From: Asterias amurensis
Taxonomy: Eukaryota; Echinodermata; Asteroidea; Forcipulatida; Asteriidae
Direction: 5' to 3'
DNA: 64,000 nt
Assembly: GCF_032118995.1 (NCBI RefSeq)
Contig: NC_092654.1
Location: forward strand, 11,726,284 to 11,790,283
Positions within the stretch are counted from its first letter, which is position 1, and every line of letters starts with the position of its first letter. Both the position numbers and the translations under genes were made by a program. Of this stretch, positions 19,240-32,520 are shown piece by piece. Under the pieces are notes generated by a model. That model was given only the letters and a program-made list of their open reading frames with translations, searched no databases and had not been told where the DNA came from.

Positions 19240-22200
19240 AATCGAACCATTCCTTTGAGCAATGCTGAGTTGTTGTTACCAGTGAAAGGATACCAGAATG
19301 ACTGCCACTCCAACAACAGCATTTTTTTTCTTCGAATTTTCTATTTAAATTAGTCATACACATAACTGGTTTTCATACCCATCTATAAAAGATCATAGGC
19401 TAGTGAGTAGCAACTGAAATCGAACACATAATGACTCGAAAACACGGGGGTGGTTTCTTATAAATATTTTTCTTTAAAAAGTACTGTGGTGGTGGTGTTG
19501 GGACTTTTTGAAAGCCCAAAATAAAAGGACCACCTTTGATGACCTTCATGACTTGTTATTTTGTTGCAAATAATTACCCATGAGCGAATTTTGCTATTCG
19601 ATCCACAGTGAACAAATTATACATGGGGTAAATGAAGTTGATTCAAGAGAGGGCGCTTTTGGAAAAACTTTGCAAGCAGTTCGCCGTATTATTTACGTGT
19701 AAATTATTATACACATATTGACTGGTAACGAGGTAACTAGTATACGTCTATTCCCACGAGGGACTTTGAGTGATGACCAGAAGAGCGACCTATTTCCCGA
19801 GGCCGAAGGCCGAGGGAAATAGGCCCCTCTTCTGGCCCGCAAAACACGCGCGCGCGATCACTAGCCTATTATTAGTTCATCCCACGTGACCGTGTTTCAG
19901 CCAACCAGAATACAGAACAAGCAAGAGGTGTGTTATAAACTACTTTGATACATCTCTATTGACAGTGAAGGAATCATGTTAGTCGCCAAAATATTGATAT
20001 ACAAAAGGCCGAATTTGTGTCAGGCCAACCAAATAGTGTCCGCTCATTAGCATACTTTAATATAATTGGGCATGCGTCCATTACGTCACATTTTGTTTTG
20101 TTTTTAATGAGCCTCGCCAAAAGCGGTTCCTACACGTTGCATGTGATGTCTTTACAAGTCACTTAGATGTCGCAAAGTTATTTCTTTTAATCTGAGGATT
20201 CGTAGCACTTAACTCCTACTAATTTTAACTTTTAGCACTTTTCACATCATGGAAAGCTTTTGATTCGTAACGTTTAAACCTGCAAAAATATGTCGAGTTT
20301 CTCTTTTATTTGAAATTATTAAAACAAAAATTACAAAACAATATAACCTGGTCTGTTTTCGCATTAACTTTGCGTTAAACGTTTATTTGAAGTAACTTAT
20401 AGGCCAAGGAACAGAAAGAAATGACACCCGTCAAGTGGCCATTAACTTCCTGCCAGTAATACTATCTCTAGTCTTGCCAAAACACTTCCCATCCTTCCGA
20501 CCATTTCTGTCAAATACTACATACTAGTTTTAGGAAAATTCTATCAATTCCTGCCAAAATGTCGTTCGGTTAACTTGCAGAATACTGTCAATTTCGTCTG
20601 GGCGAGATTTCTACCGCCGTTATGATACACACATGGTGTTACAGCAAACCAAATAATATAATACATAATCGAAACGTCGAGTTAACCCAACGGTTCTTTT
20701 CAGAACCACCCCAACTCACTTAGAGATTGTTATTACATGGTGTTACCGCAAACTCTTCTATATCTTATCTCCACCATGCAAAGTTTCAAATCCTACTTAA
20801 TACATAATTGTTTCAAAGTAATTTCTGCTTTTGTTACATCTTAGGAGAGTCGGATATCTCCAGAGCATTAGGCTTATAGTATAAGTTTAAAAGTGTTGTA
20901 TACTCTGCTCATTTTAATTATTTGCTGAAATGGAATCTTTGATGTCCTTCAGAATGTTTTAACAACAATAATAATAAATACATCATCTACAGAAGCTTGA
21001 TTCACGTGCGTGTGATTTAAATCACCTCCGCCAATCTTTAACAGCGCCCTCAGCGAAGAGGCATGTAAATTTTCATGACTTTTCGGTATTGTGACGTCAG
21101 TGTAACCACGTTGACTGGTTCCGGACATTCAATCATGAGCCGTTGCTGCCGAAACCAGACTATCGTTAGATGTAGTGCCAGTCTACTGTTAAATTGTATT
21201 AAAACTTCACTAAAGACGTCTGGGTATCTTCGTGTTGCTACAAACGCTATGAATGATCACCCAAGGGGCATAGGACTTGGGTTGGGGACAAAAAATGAAC
21301 GATAACAAGTTATGAAAAGACGGAAATCAAGAAAAACATGGGTCGTTCATTTCACGTTTTCTGTCAGTAAAGATCTAGACATAAAGAGCAGTGGATCATC
21401 GTTTTAATCAGGTAAGCTGGTAATTTATGTTCGTCTTCTCGACATTTGTTTACCCCCGGTTTTTTTAGTCCCTATTATAAAAATCCATCATCTAAAGTTG
21501 CCAATGCCAAAACACTGGTAAGCCGTCCTCCATAGACCCGCAACAATCGCTTATCATGGCACGGGTTAGACACACGGTCACCAATTTTATCTAAAATGAA
21601 AATTCTAAATAATTTGGTGTGGAGTGACAAAGGGGAGGATGTTTTTATTTTGAGGACTAGGCTACGAGAATTATCGTAGTCTGTTTTTTGTTGGCCCAGA
21701 GTTTGGATTGGAGTTTAAACTTTAAATTATCGTAGCGTCATAGTACGTTACCGACCCTCATAAAATAGTCATATGTTTCGGTCCCCAACTTTGATTCCCG
21801 TTTACCGCAAGATTGTGCAAGCTGCACCGGTTGCAGAAGCTATGCAGTTTACTCACGGTCTGTATTTTTATCAGGCTTAATCATGCTGAGAATAAAGTTT
21901 CCTGACGTTAGTAGAGCTCAAATATTTATAAAATGATTGATTTTTGGTACAAATCACTAGTGCATTATTATGCCAACATTCAAATGAGTAAAAGAAACGT
22001 CATCCAACCTCGAAAGTTCAAAACAAAATTGATTTTCATTCTGTTTTAGTCACTAGATGGATCACATGAGGTGGTTACTATTTGGTATTCTATGGTGTGC
22101 CAATATGAGGAAAAAATTAAAATATTTTAAGTGAAAATGACAAAAAAAATTTGTTTGGATTAACTGCATACTATAATAAATTCCGATAAGCGTAAAAAAT

Positions 22201-23450
22201 ATTACGTCTAAAGAGAATATATCATAGATTGGTTTCTTATCTCCTAAAACCAAACATTACTGGTCTGAAATGGGGGAAAACGGATTGTTATGAAGTGTGT
22301 GTGTTTTAAGGGGGTGGGGTGTTTTACTACCATGACTTATGATATCTCTCGATTCTAAATAGTAGCCATAATGCCTTGGGACAAAAATGTAATTGAATTT
22401 GTTAAGTAGTAATTGAATAATATTTTTGATTTATTTTGCACGCCATACTAGCTTCTGAATATTCAATAAAATACCAACCAATGAAAGGTGTGAAAACATA
22501 TGACGTTTCTCCAATGTCGTGCATGCATATAAGCACTGTTAATGGCGGACTGTCTCTCGCAACGTAAAACCAAAACTTTAAAAATTTCAACACACCATGA
22601 AGTGTAAGTGTTATTGTTAAAAAATTGGATAGATGATTTGAAAAAAAACCATTCAGTTTTTGATTGTAAACAATTTTCCTGTTATCCTACTGAAAACACA
22701 TGACACCAGGATACTTGTACTGTAGGGTAGCATGTTCAGTGACAGTCATGCATGCGACAATGTGCGACTAGCCAGTAACAAATACTATAAATAAATACAC
22801 CATTGACAAAATATTTTTGAAGAAAAGGGACAAAAACTTACCAGATCCCAGAGCGAATTCACAGGTTTGTAGTTTGAACATAGAATTTCTCCCTTAATAA
22901 AAAACAGGATTACACATGTACCTACTAAATTTCCATTTGTTGCATATTTGCTTGATACTGGTATTCAGCTGTTGTTTGCTTAAATCCTGAAAATGACGTG
23001 GAAATTTGGTTGGTAATCCTGTTTTTATTTTTGTGCTCACAGGCTTTATGAAATTGGTGTCTTTAATTGGCGTTTGGCCAGTGGACCACTGGCATGTGGT
23101 TTACAGCCAGGCAAGTCGCACGCAGTCATCAAGGATGCATTCTACCATAGGAAACATTTGCGCAACTATTCACATAATGTCTGCCAAGATGCTTTTTTAA
23201 CCAGAACTGGCATTATAATTTTTCGGACATCACTCATTATGCAATATCTCAATTGAATTCTCTTTTTTAAAAATACAAAATGTTTTTATTGATTAATAGT
23301 TGGTTGCAAAACAATCTTTTTAAAAACAAATGTTGTTTGAGGAAGGTTTTGCTCGTCACTGCGTTGGTTAATTTAAACATAGCATACACGTCCAAACAGT
23401 TTGGTGTACCAAAGAGTGGAGTATTTTTTAGGATTAAGGACAAGTCTATT
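19240..23450. other. No gene seen between ZP gene and 23.4 kb
   Basis: No frame here shows exon-like composition with matching splice sites. It contains a family J element (19,708-19,938) and a family L fragment (20,640-20,800). The missing 3' exon of the ZP gene could be here: an acceptor at 20,845 (CATCTTAG) opens a nine-codon phase-0 frame to a stop, but nothing confirms it. Confidence 0.6.
19708..19938 (+). repeat. Family J element, copy 1
   Basis: TATTGACTGGTAACGAGGTA is at the left. A central hairpin is formed by CCTATTTCCCGAGGCCGAAG and its inverse. A CpG-rich AACACGCGCGCGCG stretch and CCAACCAGAATACAGAACAA follow. The second copy, inverted, is at 46,537-46,972. Confidence 0.8.
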
Positions 23451-23456
23451 CTAATA

Positions 23457-23815
23457 TAGGTTTTCTCAGTCAATTTCGGCAAATGAGCAGCCAATTAAAC
23501 CACCAAGCTGCTCTATTTTGTGCGAAATCGAATCCTATTGAAAAGGGTCAAATGTACTGTTGCGTCGTTCGATTTAACAAAATAATCATTCAATTTAACA
23601 ATTCATCAAAGCAGCATTCAAATCCGCAGACGCTTCTTGGGGCGTGTGTGTTAAAATGAACAGAGTGCTATGGAATTTGACCTAACTCGAAATTGAATGG
23701 CCGAATTCTGAATTTGAAACGCAGTAATAACTTGAGAGGCAAAACAGCTTTAATTGGAACGCATGAAAATTAAATTGACTGCTCATTTGTCGAATTTTAC
23801 CAAGAAAACCTATAA
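23457..23815 (-). repeat. Family I element, copy 2
   Basis: Ends TATAGGTTTTCTCAGTCAAT and TTTTACCAAGAAAACCTATA. The internal CGAATTCTGAATTTGAAACG is the inverse of the landmark in copy 1. Confidence 0.85.
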
Positions 23816-24213
23816 AATAAAAGTTGTTACTATTATTTTATTATTTTCTGGTAAATGAAACCAAGGATACCTCATAAATGAAATTAATCAGAGAAGCTCG
23901 CAAGCTTGTCAACAAGGGTGCTTGCTATGTGAACCAGAAACCCCTACTCTTCCAAGATAAGTGTGGTTTGTGGACAGGCAGTACCCTATGTTGACATCGT
24001 GACAATATAATTATCTGTCAATTAATTAGAGTGTTATTTACTCTAATGGTTATTTAATTGTTTTGTGGCTTTGTGGTTTACTTTTTTTTTGAAGTGAATG
24101 CACTCTGCACAAGGCTGCATCATTTACTCACAATCTTAGAATTACTGCAATTAACCCACAGGCTGTCTAAAACAGCGGGCTCAAAAGACCTGCCTAGCTC
24201 ACTCAAACACTTT

Positions 24214-24526
24214 GGGTACCGTCATAGAAATAGAACCCGAAGAACGCTGGGCTTGGTCGCCCTCTGTGTCGTCTGTGGACCGATGTATCGATACCGCATG
24301 ATACGCGTGTATGGCAAAATTAGCATCACGTGACACGCGTGTATGGCAAAATAGCAACATGTCAGCGCACATAGACCGTTTCATTGGTCAATGATGACGT
24401 CATTGTTTTGCCATACACGCGTATGAAAAATGGCTTATGCGTGTCCATAAAAATGGTCTCACAACAAAACTGCACTCACAATGAGACACTCGGCATTCTC
24501 CGGGTTCTATTTCTATGGGTACCATC
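24214..24526. repeat. Inverted-repeat element with GGGTTCTATTTCTATG ends
   Basis: GGGTACCGTCATAGAAATAG at the left and CGGGTTCTATTTCTATGGGT at the right are near inverse. Inside, CGCGTGTATGGCAAAA occurs twice directly and once inverted (TTTTGCCATACACGCG). A fragment of the same end lies at 63,303-63,320. Confidence 0.8.
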
Positions 24527-24552
24527 CAAAATCAATGATTTATAGATGCTGC

Positions 24553-24801
24553 TTAAAGCCACTGGACACTATAAGTTAAGCTCAAAATAATTGTTGGCAT
24601 GAAAACTTAACTGACTTGGTTTACAAGCAATGGAGATCTGTTCATATAAAACACGGCTCCCTCTGAAGTAACATACTTTTTGAGAGAGAAGTAACTTCTC
24701 ACTCATATCATACAATACCAGGCCTGGAGCCTTTAATTAGGCATCTGAAAGCACCAAAATGTGTGCAACAAGGAAGTTCTCTTGCAACTTTCAACAATCG
24801 G
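24553..24801 (+). repeat. Family A element, copy 7 (right end missing)
   Basis: TTAAAGCCACTGGACACTAT is at the left, with CACGGCTCCCTCTGAAGTAA and TTCTCTTGCAACTTTCAACA following. Truncated after about 24,801. Confidence 0.75.
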
Positions 24802-27185
24802 GCTTCTGCTGACAACAATTTTGAGTTGATTAGAATCAATAAGTTTGACATTTCTAAAATTTCAATCAAAAAGTGGACAGAAAAGGCAGGTACCCTTTCC
24901 CTTTCTCGTCAATTGTTGTTGGAAATTTGATAGTGATTAAATTGGTAAGGATTATGAATATCAAATGTAAGCCTATTAGCTAAAACTATTAGCTATTAGC
25001 TGTAAACCTGCAAGTCCATTCACCTATTATTGGAACACTAATAGGCCTATCGCAAAGATGCCAAGTCCAGAGGCCAACTATGCATTAGATTTTTCAAAGC
25101 TCACATGGTCTATATTATTTACTCTCCATGGTAACTAGGCATGGAGTTTTAAAACACATTTAACTGAACTTTGCATTTAACAGTGAACCTTTTCTAAGCT
25201 TGCGTGTTATTCCAAGGTTATCCTGTCCAACAGCCTTTATTTGTTCTCTTTGTATTATATTGTAGACAAGGGCAGATTGTCAAGGGCAGAATTTGTTGTT
25301 AATCAATCGGGTGAGCAATTGATTTTTGCAGACAAGTAAACATGTCTGGGTACAGTATGTACTGTGGGCACAATGGAAGGCCCTATAATACACCTTTGTC
25401 ATGGTGCAGCAATCTTGAATTTCTCCCATTGATATCAATACACATCCAAACCGAGGCTGGAAGAAAAAAATAGTCTGGGTCCTATTCGCAAAATGATTAT
25501 CAGCATTCATTATTGTTATTTGATATGAGGAACATGACCATGATGAAGGCCTATAATTTGATACTCTTTACATTTAAAGAATTGCTGAGGACAACATTTT
25601 CTAAAGCTTCTCGGAATCTAATACTCCAAGGTTATCATTTCAACCCACCTCATAAAATCCTGATGCTGGTCTCAGACCTTACAGCAGATGATGGGTTATA
25701 GTCCCTGTCTTGACACTTAACTCATTCGGCAAAACACTTAACTATTATTTCTTTGTCCTTCGGATTGGGTGTACATGTAAGCTGTACATCTAAGAACTTA
25801 GTTACACTGATCACAAGAGGAGGGGTTCACCTGGTGTTCCAAGCAGTGGCTGCTGAATGAATCATATTCATACACGTGGCACCTTGTACACTCTTACAAG
25901 GTGCTACGTTTAATGTGTCCTATAATTACAAAAACTTCAAAAACCCATCATAAAAAAAAGTAAAAAAAAGTGACTTGAGACGCTGTATTTAAAAACTACT
26001 TTGCTTGTTTGTTTGTTTCAATGATCTTTCCATCAAGGGAACTCGGAAAACTCCCACAAGAGGACAAAACACTCAATCCAAAATAAAAACATTGGTTTGG
26101 CATATCGATTATAAATGTCACACATAAAGAAATTGTGAAGCACTAACTAGAAGACGCAACTTATTCTAGTCATTGTGAAATCAGCTAGGGGAGTTGAACC
26201 CACAACCCTGTTATTGCAAGTCAAGCAGTCTAACCACCGAACCACAGTGACCCATGTAGTGTTTATTAAACTGACTTTATTACATCAAGAATAAGGAAAG
26301 GGGCCACTGCATAAAAACCAAGCCTCTAAAACACACTGTGACATCATGCTCACTACTGGAGATATCTATACGCAATGATTTTCTACTGATACTTTCATTA
26401 GAGTCTATGACACTGTAAAGACTTACTTTTTAGACTTTAAATGCACAACTCTGCTGGACTCATGACAATGATCCCTCGAACAAGTCACCACAGTGACAGC
26501 TGTCACAGACTAAATGTTTAATCTGCCACATCTGGAAAAAAAATCCACTGGATCTGCTATTTCAGTTTATCCTGTACTGAGGCATCTGTCAACACCTCAA
26601 AGTGGAATTGCAGACTTTGGCGCCCAATTTAGCCTGGGGTTAGGAAAATAAAGCTAGTTAGTCCATAAGTGCGTGTCTTGGTGGTTGCTGTCACTATACA
26701 GTTTTTGTATGGTAAACAAAAATTCTTTCCCAATTACCGGTAAATACCATCCACATCTACTCAGGACTCTTATAGTATCCATAGAAAGTTAAAAAATTCT
26801 TCATATTTCTGAAACTAAATAATTTATGCGCAACACCCCATAGTGACTGCAAGGCCAACTCTTGAAGACACGAGCCAACATTGAAAAAACATAGGGGGTG
26901 CTTTCCAGGGATAAAGAAAAGATCATGTCAGATTACAAACTACCATGGGTAATGAAAAAAAGACCAGGTGAGGGTAGATTAAGAAAAGATAGGTCAACCT
27001 AAGTTGATAGCCAGCTAAAAAAAACACCACACTAAACAAAATAAAACAATGTGTAGATGTGATGAAAGGAAAAATCAACAAAAACAACAAATCAATGAGA
27101 TAAAAATATATTTTTAATATCAAGTTATAAACCACAAGGGACCAGATATTTTTTACACTTTTTGAGCATTCTGTTTGCCCAAAGC
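24802..27185. other. Intergenic, no gene seen
   Basis: No splice-bounded coding segment is recognised on either strand. The only structured feature is a tRNA-like SINE fragment at 26,160-26,258 (minus), with GGTGGTTAGACTGCTTGAC and TGTGGGTTCAACTCCC. Confidence 0.6.
26160..26258 (-). repeat. tRNA-derived SINE fragment
   Basis: On the minus strand the A-box-like GGTTCGGTGGTTAGACTG and the B-box-like GTGGGTTCAACTCCC are correctly spaced, but the acceptor stem does not close. Confidence 0.55.
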
Positions 27186-27188
27186 TTG

Positions 27189-27478
27189 TTAAAGGGGAGG
27201 TACACCTTTGGTAATTAAGTTGCGAGAAGATGATGAGAAAAACAACACCCTTGCTGGACGAATTTGTGTGCTTTCAGATAGGAATAAAAGACTTCTAGCT
27301 AGAAGTTTTTTATTATCTTAGTGAGAACTTACCTCTTTCTCAAAATCTACGCTACTTCAGAGGGAGCCGCTTCTCACAATGTTGTAGACTATCAACAGCT
27401 CTCCAATGCTCATTACCAAGTCAGTTTTTAAGTTAATATTTGTTTTGAGTAACTACCAAACGTGTACCTTCCCTTTAA
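27189..27478 (-). repeat. Family A' element, copy 8, TTAA on both sides
   Basis: TTAAAGGGGAGGTACACCTT and CGTGTACCTTCCCTTTAA bracket a body that is family A-like (GGGAGCCGCTTCTCACAATG) but with different outermost bases. The hairpin in the middle is AGACTTCTAGCTAGAAG. The other member is at 50,740-51,115. Confidence 0.88.
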
Positions 27479-27746
27479 AGTCTACCACCTTGCTATGCAA
27501 TATTTCTTGGTGAATTATTTTTCTAATTGGTCCAATAGAACTGTTTTGAGGCTACATTTACTTTGTTGTTCATGTATGGAATACATGAACAGTATGTACA
27601 GTAAGCAGACCTAAAAGTAGAACCTTGTATCGTTTTCAACTCTGTTGTATAAGTTACAAAAAAGCAGTAAATATTGTCTGTTGGTTTTCAATAACCACTG
27701 TACAAGTCCAATGATCTGAAGTATGGTTTTCTAAAGTATGTTTTTT

Positions 27747-28138
27747 TTAAAGACAGTGGACACTATTGGTAATTGTCAAAGACTAGTCTTCACAGTTGGT
27801 GTATCTCAACATATGCATAAAATAACAAACCTGTGAAAATTTGAGCTCAATCGGTCGTCGAAGTTGCGAGATAATAATGAAAGTAAAAACACCCTTGTCA
27901 CACGAAGTTGTGTGCTTTCTGATGCTTGATTTTGAAACCTCAAATTCTAAACTTGAGGTCTAGAAATCAAATTTGTGGAAAATTACTTCTTTCTCGAAAA
28001 CTACGTCACTTCAGAGGGAGCTGTTTCTCACAATGTTTTTTACTATCAACCTCTTCCCATTACTTGTAATCAAGAAAGGTTTTATGACGATAATTATTTT
28101 GAGTAATTACCATTCCCAATAGTGTCCACTGCCTTTAA
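27747..28138 (-). repeat. Family A element, copy 9, TTAA on both sides
   Basis: TTAAAGACAGTGGACACTAT left and ATAGTGTCCACTGCCTTTAA right. The internal hairpin is GAAACCTCAAATTC with GAGGTCTAGAAATC. Full length. Confidence 0.92.
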
Positions 28139-28996
28139 AGTTAACCTATGTCTTTACAAACAGAGAACTTGAAAAGGGGAACTTTTTTTGGCTGTTCACA
28201 CACTCTTTTGCACACAGAGTTGTGGGCCTTCCTAGTGCTGTTCTAATATTTCTAAAGAATCACATTTTGGGGACCCAGTTTAACAAACAAAAATCTGTAG
28301 TATGGTTTTTGCAAAGTTAACGTCGTCTCCCCAAGCAATACATGTAGAACTTTAAGAGGTGAACTTTTCATTGCTGTTCACCCCATTATAAACTATAACA
28401 CATCAAATTGGAGTTTGTGCAGACAAAGTCATCATTTCATTGTATGTACGTGCTTGCCACTGGGCCCACTGCGACTCTCACCCAACACAGAAGAATACAG
28501 CACAAACAAAACATTAATATAATGAGCCCCCCCCCCCTTCCTTTCCCCCTAACCAATGAACAGTGTATCGATCAGTGTAGACTGTAGACCCCGCTTTGTA
28601 AAAGCCAGAATGGTTCCTATTGATCCGTGTGTTGTGCAAAGACACTTAGTTTTTCATAGAACGAGAGAGGATCCCGTGTTCAACATGAAATAATCCATTG
28701 GCAAATAACTCATACATGTACGTGTGGGAATATGTCAGATATGCCTGTTATCTCACGGACAGCATTCAGAACGAAATGTCCAACCAGATCTTTTCAAATA
28801 TTTACTTTGTAAGCAGTTTGATAATAGGCTGTGTGGTGTTTAAAAACAATCTCACTCCTCGACTATTATTAAGTTTGATTACTTTGAAAGGTTTGTTGTA
28901 TCAGTGAAGTTTCAGTGAGGTCTGCTTGGGAGGTGCTTCATGTTGTTGGTACTCTTTTCGTAAAAGTGAATATTCCCCAACATCCTAAAATTATCT

Positions 28997-29152
28997 GGGG
29001 TGGATTTAACAAAGGTAGTCCTAGGCAATGCTAAGAGATAGGACCAGTCCTAAGTTAGGATGAGTTACTGGTCCTAACTTAGGACTGGTCCTATCTCTTA
29101 GCATTACCTAGGACTAGTCCTAAGTTAGGACTACCTTTGTGAAATCCACCCC
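28997..29152. repeat. Family E palindromic element, copy 2
   Basis: GGGGTGGATTTAACAAAGGT and ACCTTTGTGAAATCCACCCC are inverse. The interior is one near-perfect palindrome of TTAGGACTGGTCC blocks. Confidence 0.9.
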
Positions 29153-29974
29153 TGGGCCCAACTTCAAACAGGTTGATATTCTTCCTATATACTTGTACGT
29201 TAGTCTAATGTTTGATTTGTTCACCTTGGAAAAAACTGGAAAAATATGATAATATAGCCTATTTTATTAAGCTCTACACAAGTAATTGAACAAGGTCAGA
29301 CTTTGTTACTTTGTAATCAATAAAAATTTCCCTTCTTTTTCGGAGAACAAAATACCATCCCTATTCATGGCTTTGCTTACACCAGAATTCTGCGCGCTTG
29401 CGTTCACAAATCTATACTACGCATGACAATGGCAAAATTTCTGTGATAGCTGTGTAAGCGAATAATGCCTAAACTTGGAACCTACAACGTTTAAGAAGAA
29501 CAGCAAGTGTGATGGACGCAAAGTGGTACTTTGAAATGGGTTTTGAAACCGTTCACAGGTTTTAAATACATCCCAAACACTATTATCTTTAGAACTCTAT
29601 GGTTATACAAGTATGCAATCTTCTTTATCATGCTGTCATAATTAAAGTGACCTCCCTCTTATTGGGTCAAAATAATCTGTAGACATGAGCATTGACTATT
29701 AGTTTTTGTTTTGGAAAAGAATAAATTAAGTCCTGCCAGAGAGGTCCCTTCTCACTGGTACAACTAACTGATGACAATTAGAACTGAAAATCTGCAAACT
29801 TTCAGATTGTCATTTTATCAATTTTTGTTTTTTGTTTGAATGATTTAATGCAGTATCTGCATTTCGAATAATAGTTGGCACACACATGTGTACAGTGTGT
29901 AACCCTTGTTTAAATTTTACAATTCCGAAAGCTGACAAAACTTTGTTTTGATTTGGGATTGAATTGAAAAATTC

Positions 29975-30046
29975 ACAAGAGCAGGGTTTGAACCAATGAC
30001 ATTAGGTTTTATGCGCTGGCACTCTACCAACTGAGCTATCTAATTG
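29975..30046 (-). repeat. tRNA-like SINE head abutting family B copy 2
   Basis: On the minus strand, AGATAGCTCAGTTGGTAGAG is a clear A-box-containing D-arm and TTGGTTCAAACCCTG a B box. This is the best tRNA-like match in the window, but the 5' and 3' stem halves do not pair, so it is scored as SINE-derived, not a tRNA gene. Confidence 0.65.
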
Positions 30047-30407
30047 TTAAAGGAACACATTGCCTTGGATCGGTCGAGTTGGTCTTTGAAAAGCGTTTGT
30101 TGTAAAATGCATACGTGTAGAAAGATGTTGTAAAAGTACAACACAATGATCCACACAAAAATGCCTCGAAATGCACGGTTTTCCTTTTACCTCATCGACT
30201 AACACGGTCGGCCATTTATGGATAAATGGCAGACCGTGTTAGTTCGCACAGTAATTTTAAGGAAAACCACGCTATTTTGAGGCACACTTGTGTGGATCAT
30301 TGTATTCTACTTTTAAAACATCTTTCCAACCATATGCATTTTATAAAAACGGTTACAAACGCTTTTTATAGACCAACTCCTCCGATCCAAAGAACGTGTT
30401 CCTTTAA
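30047..30407. repeat. Family B long palindrome, copy 2, TTAA-flanked
   Basis: TTAAAGGAACACATTGCCTT left, AACGTGTTCCTTTAA right. The central CGGTCGGCCATTTATGGATA turns back on itself with a shorter centre than copy 1. The 133-codon frame overlapping it is a by-product of the palindrome. Confidence 0.9.
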
Positions 30408-31307
30408 TATTCTTTTTACATTGTACAATGTGGGCATGGCAGCCACACATTTATATTTGGACACAGACCACATCATAAAAAAGGCATCCCCAATCCTTTT
30501 CTCAGAAAACCTGACGATAAAATTGATCACCCCACATATCAGGCATTGTTATTTAAAAGAAACTTGTACAACATCCCCCCAAGGTTTTGTGCATTCAGGA
30601 TTGTCCATGTTGAGCCTGGTTTTGTAATAATTCCTTTGTGAGCATGTTCAGAAGTGACAATATACCTTTGTGAACATGTTCAGTAGTGACATGAAATGCT
30701 GCTGGGTTATTTCTCGCCTTAAGTGTCAACAGAAATTACTGGACAAAAGTCAGGAATGAATTGGGCGGCGTTGCCAAGGGTAACCAAAGTGTTCTTTCTG
30801 CCATGCTTGCCGAACAACAGGGTGTTTGTTGAGTATTTGGACCAAATCTAAAGCAAATACCGGATTTCATCAGAACTTGAAACCAATTATGAGAAATAAG
30901 GAAACAAACAGTAGGCCTAAAGGCGCTGTAAACTTATACATCTGAGGAAAGTGATATGGTTAAAACCCATAGTATACCCTAGGTTGTATATTGGGGCTTT
31001 TATTAAAAACATGGTGCAGGCAATTAGTGAAATGCACAAATAGAGAAGTTACAACAGCGTTTTGTTTCCAAAGCAACTGGCTCAATCAGGAACTCACATG
31101 TGCGTGTATTGGACAGAAGAAAGTAACTAGAGACAAGAAACAAACAAAGTGTACCATCAACCATTACATCATAGTTTTTCCAATGGTTAAAATTTCAGTG
31201 GAAACATTTTCGAAAAAGACCGGTTATCTTTTCCGTGCGATAGAATTTGGAGGGTAATGTACATGTTTTTACTTTTTTAAACACCAAATGAATCAAAGTT
31301 ATTGTCA

Positions 31308-31662
31308 TACACTCTTAAAACTAAAGAGTTGAATCCAACACTTGCATGTGTTCGGTGAGTGACTACACTTTGAAAGTGTTGAATCCAGCATTTTGTTGGT
31401 TAAATCTAGCATTTTAAATTTTTGATCCAACGCAAAAAGGGTTAATTCAACAATTTAAGTGTTATTTCAACATTTCTCAAAACAATTCCTTTGAATTGTT
31501 GGATCAGCTTTTTAAACGTTAAACTGGCACTTAAATTGCTGACAGACTACTTTAAAATGCTGGATTTAACAATATAAAATGCTGGATCCAACACTTTCAA
31601 AGTGTAGTCACTCACCGAACTCATGCAAGTGTTGGATTCAACTCTTTAGTTTTTAGAGTGTA
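31308..31662. repeat. Inverted-repeat element with GAGTTGAATCCAACACTTGC ends
   Basis: The first 80 bases pair with the last 80 (ACTAAAGAGTTGAATCCAAC against GTTGGATTCAACTCTTTAGT). The body is rich in GCTGGAT/ATCCAGC blocks in both directions. About 355 bases, single copy in this window. Confidence 0.88.
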
Positions 31663-32520
31663 TGTTGAAACAGTTTTTGAGTACTGTACCTAAACAAATA
31701 TTACAACTGTTGGAAAACCATTTCAGTATTGGACGCAAAAGAGGTACCCTTTAGTGACCTATCTGCAGCAGACTGAAGTTTGGTTAACTAGATTAAGATT
31801 TAGATTATTTCTTACAGCTGCCAAGAACACAAGTTATGTTCTGCTTATTAAAGCAGGAATCAGTAACCATGTGATATTGAATGTTTTCAGCAGGCCCCAG
31901 CCTGCTTATAAAGGTCGCTGGGAAAGAAACAATTGTTAAGCAACAACACTGCGGACAGATTAGCGCTATCAGTTCAATGGAAACCAAGGCCCTAGGTGTT
32001 TGCTGTGCAGGGACATGGCTTGGTCAAACTTAGCAAACACTTGACATACTGGACAATCATAAGTGATTGTGAAGTATGTGCAACCGGTAACGGACTCCCA
32101 ATGCCTCTGTGCATTCGGGAGTCGAGCAAGGTAGTCAATGGCACAGCACTATGGAATCAGCCACTTGATCTACTTAAAAAAATCCTCCCCTTAAGCAGCT
32201 TCAAGTAGCGGAGGACCGCTAGCGAAATTTGCATGAAAATGAGATTTGGGTTCAAATTGGCTTTACATGATTTCTGGGCCCTTCAGCGAGTAGTAGAGCG
32301 TCCATGGTCTGAATGAGCTGCTCATTGGCAATAGGCCACGGGTTGGTCTCTTTATTTTCATCATTTTGAGGGATGATGTTAATTGGGCAATTTGAGGAGT
32401 TAAAGACCACAGTTCTTGGTAGTCTAACACAATGGACTGGTGCCACTGATACTGTTAATCCTGGCTGTATTTGTCTGAACTTTCCATGAAGTTTTTTCTT
32501 CGCAGAAAGTTTGTTTTCTT

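Noticed and set aside
29975..30046. tRNA gene on the minus strand
   Set aside because: A-box and B-box are good but the acceptor stem does not pair and no anticodon arm of standard shape forms; SINE origin fits better.
30226..30627. 133-codon frame
   Set aside because: Most of it is one arm of the family B palindrome.
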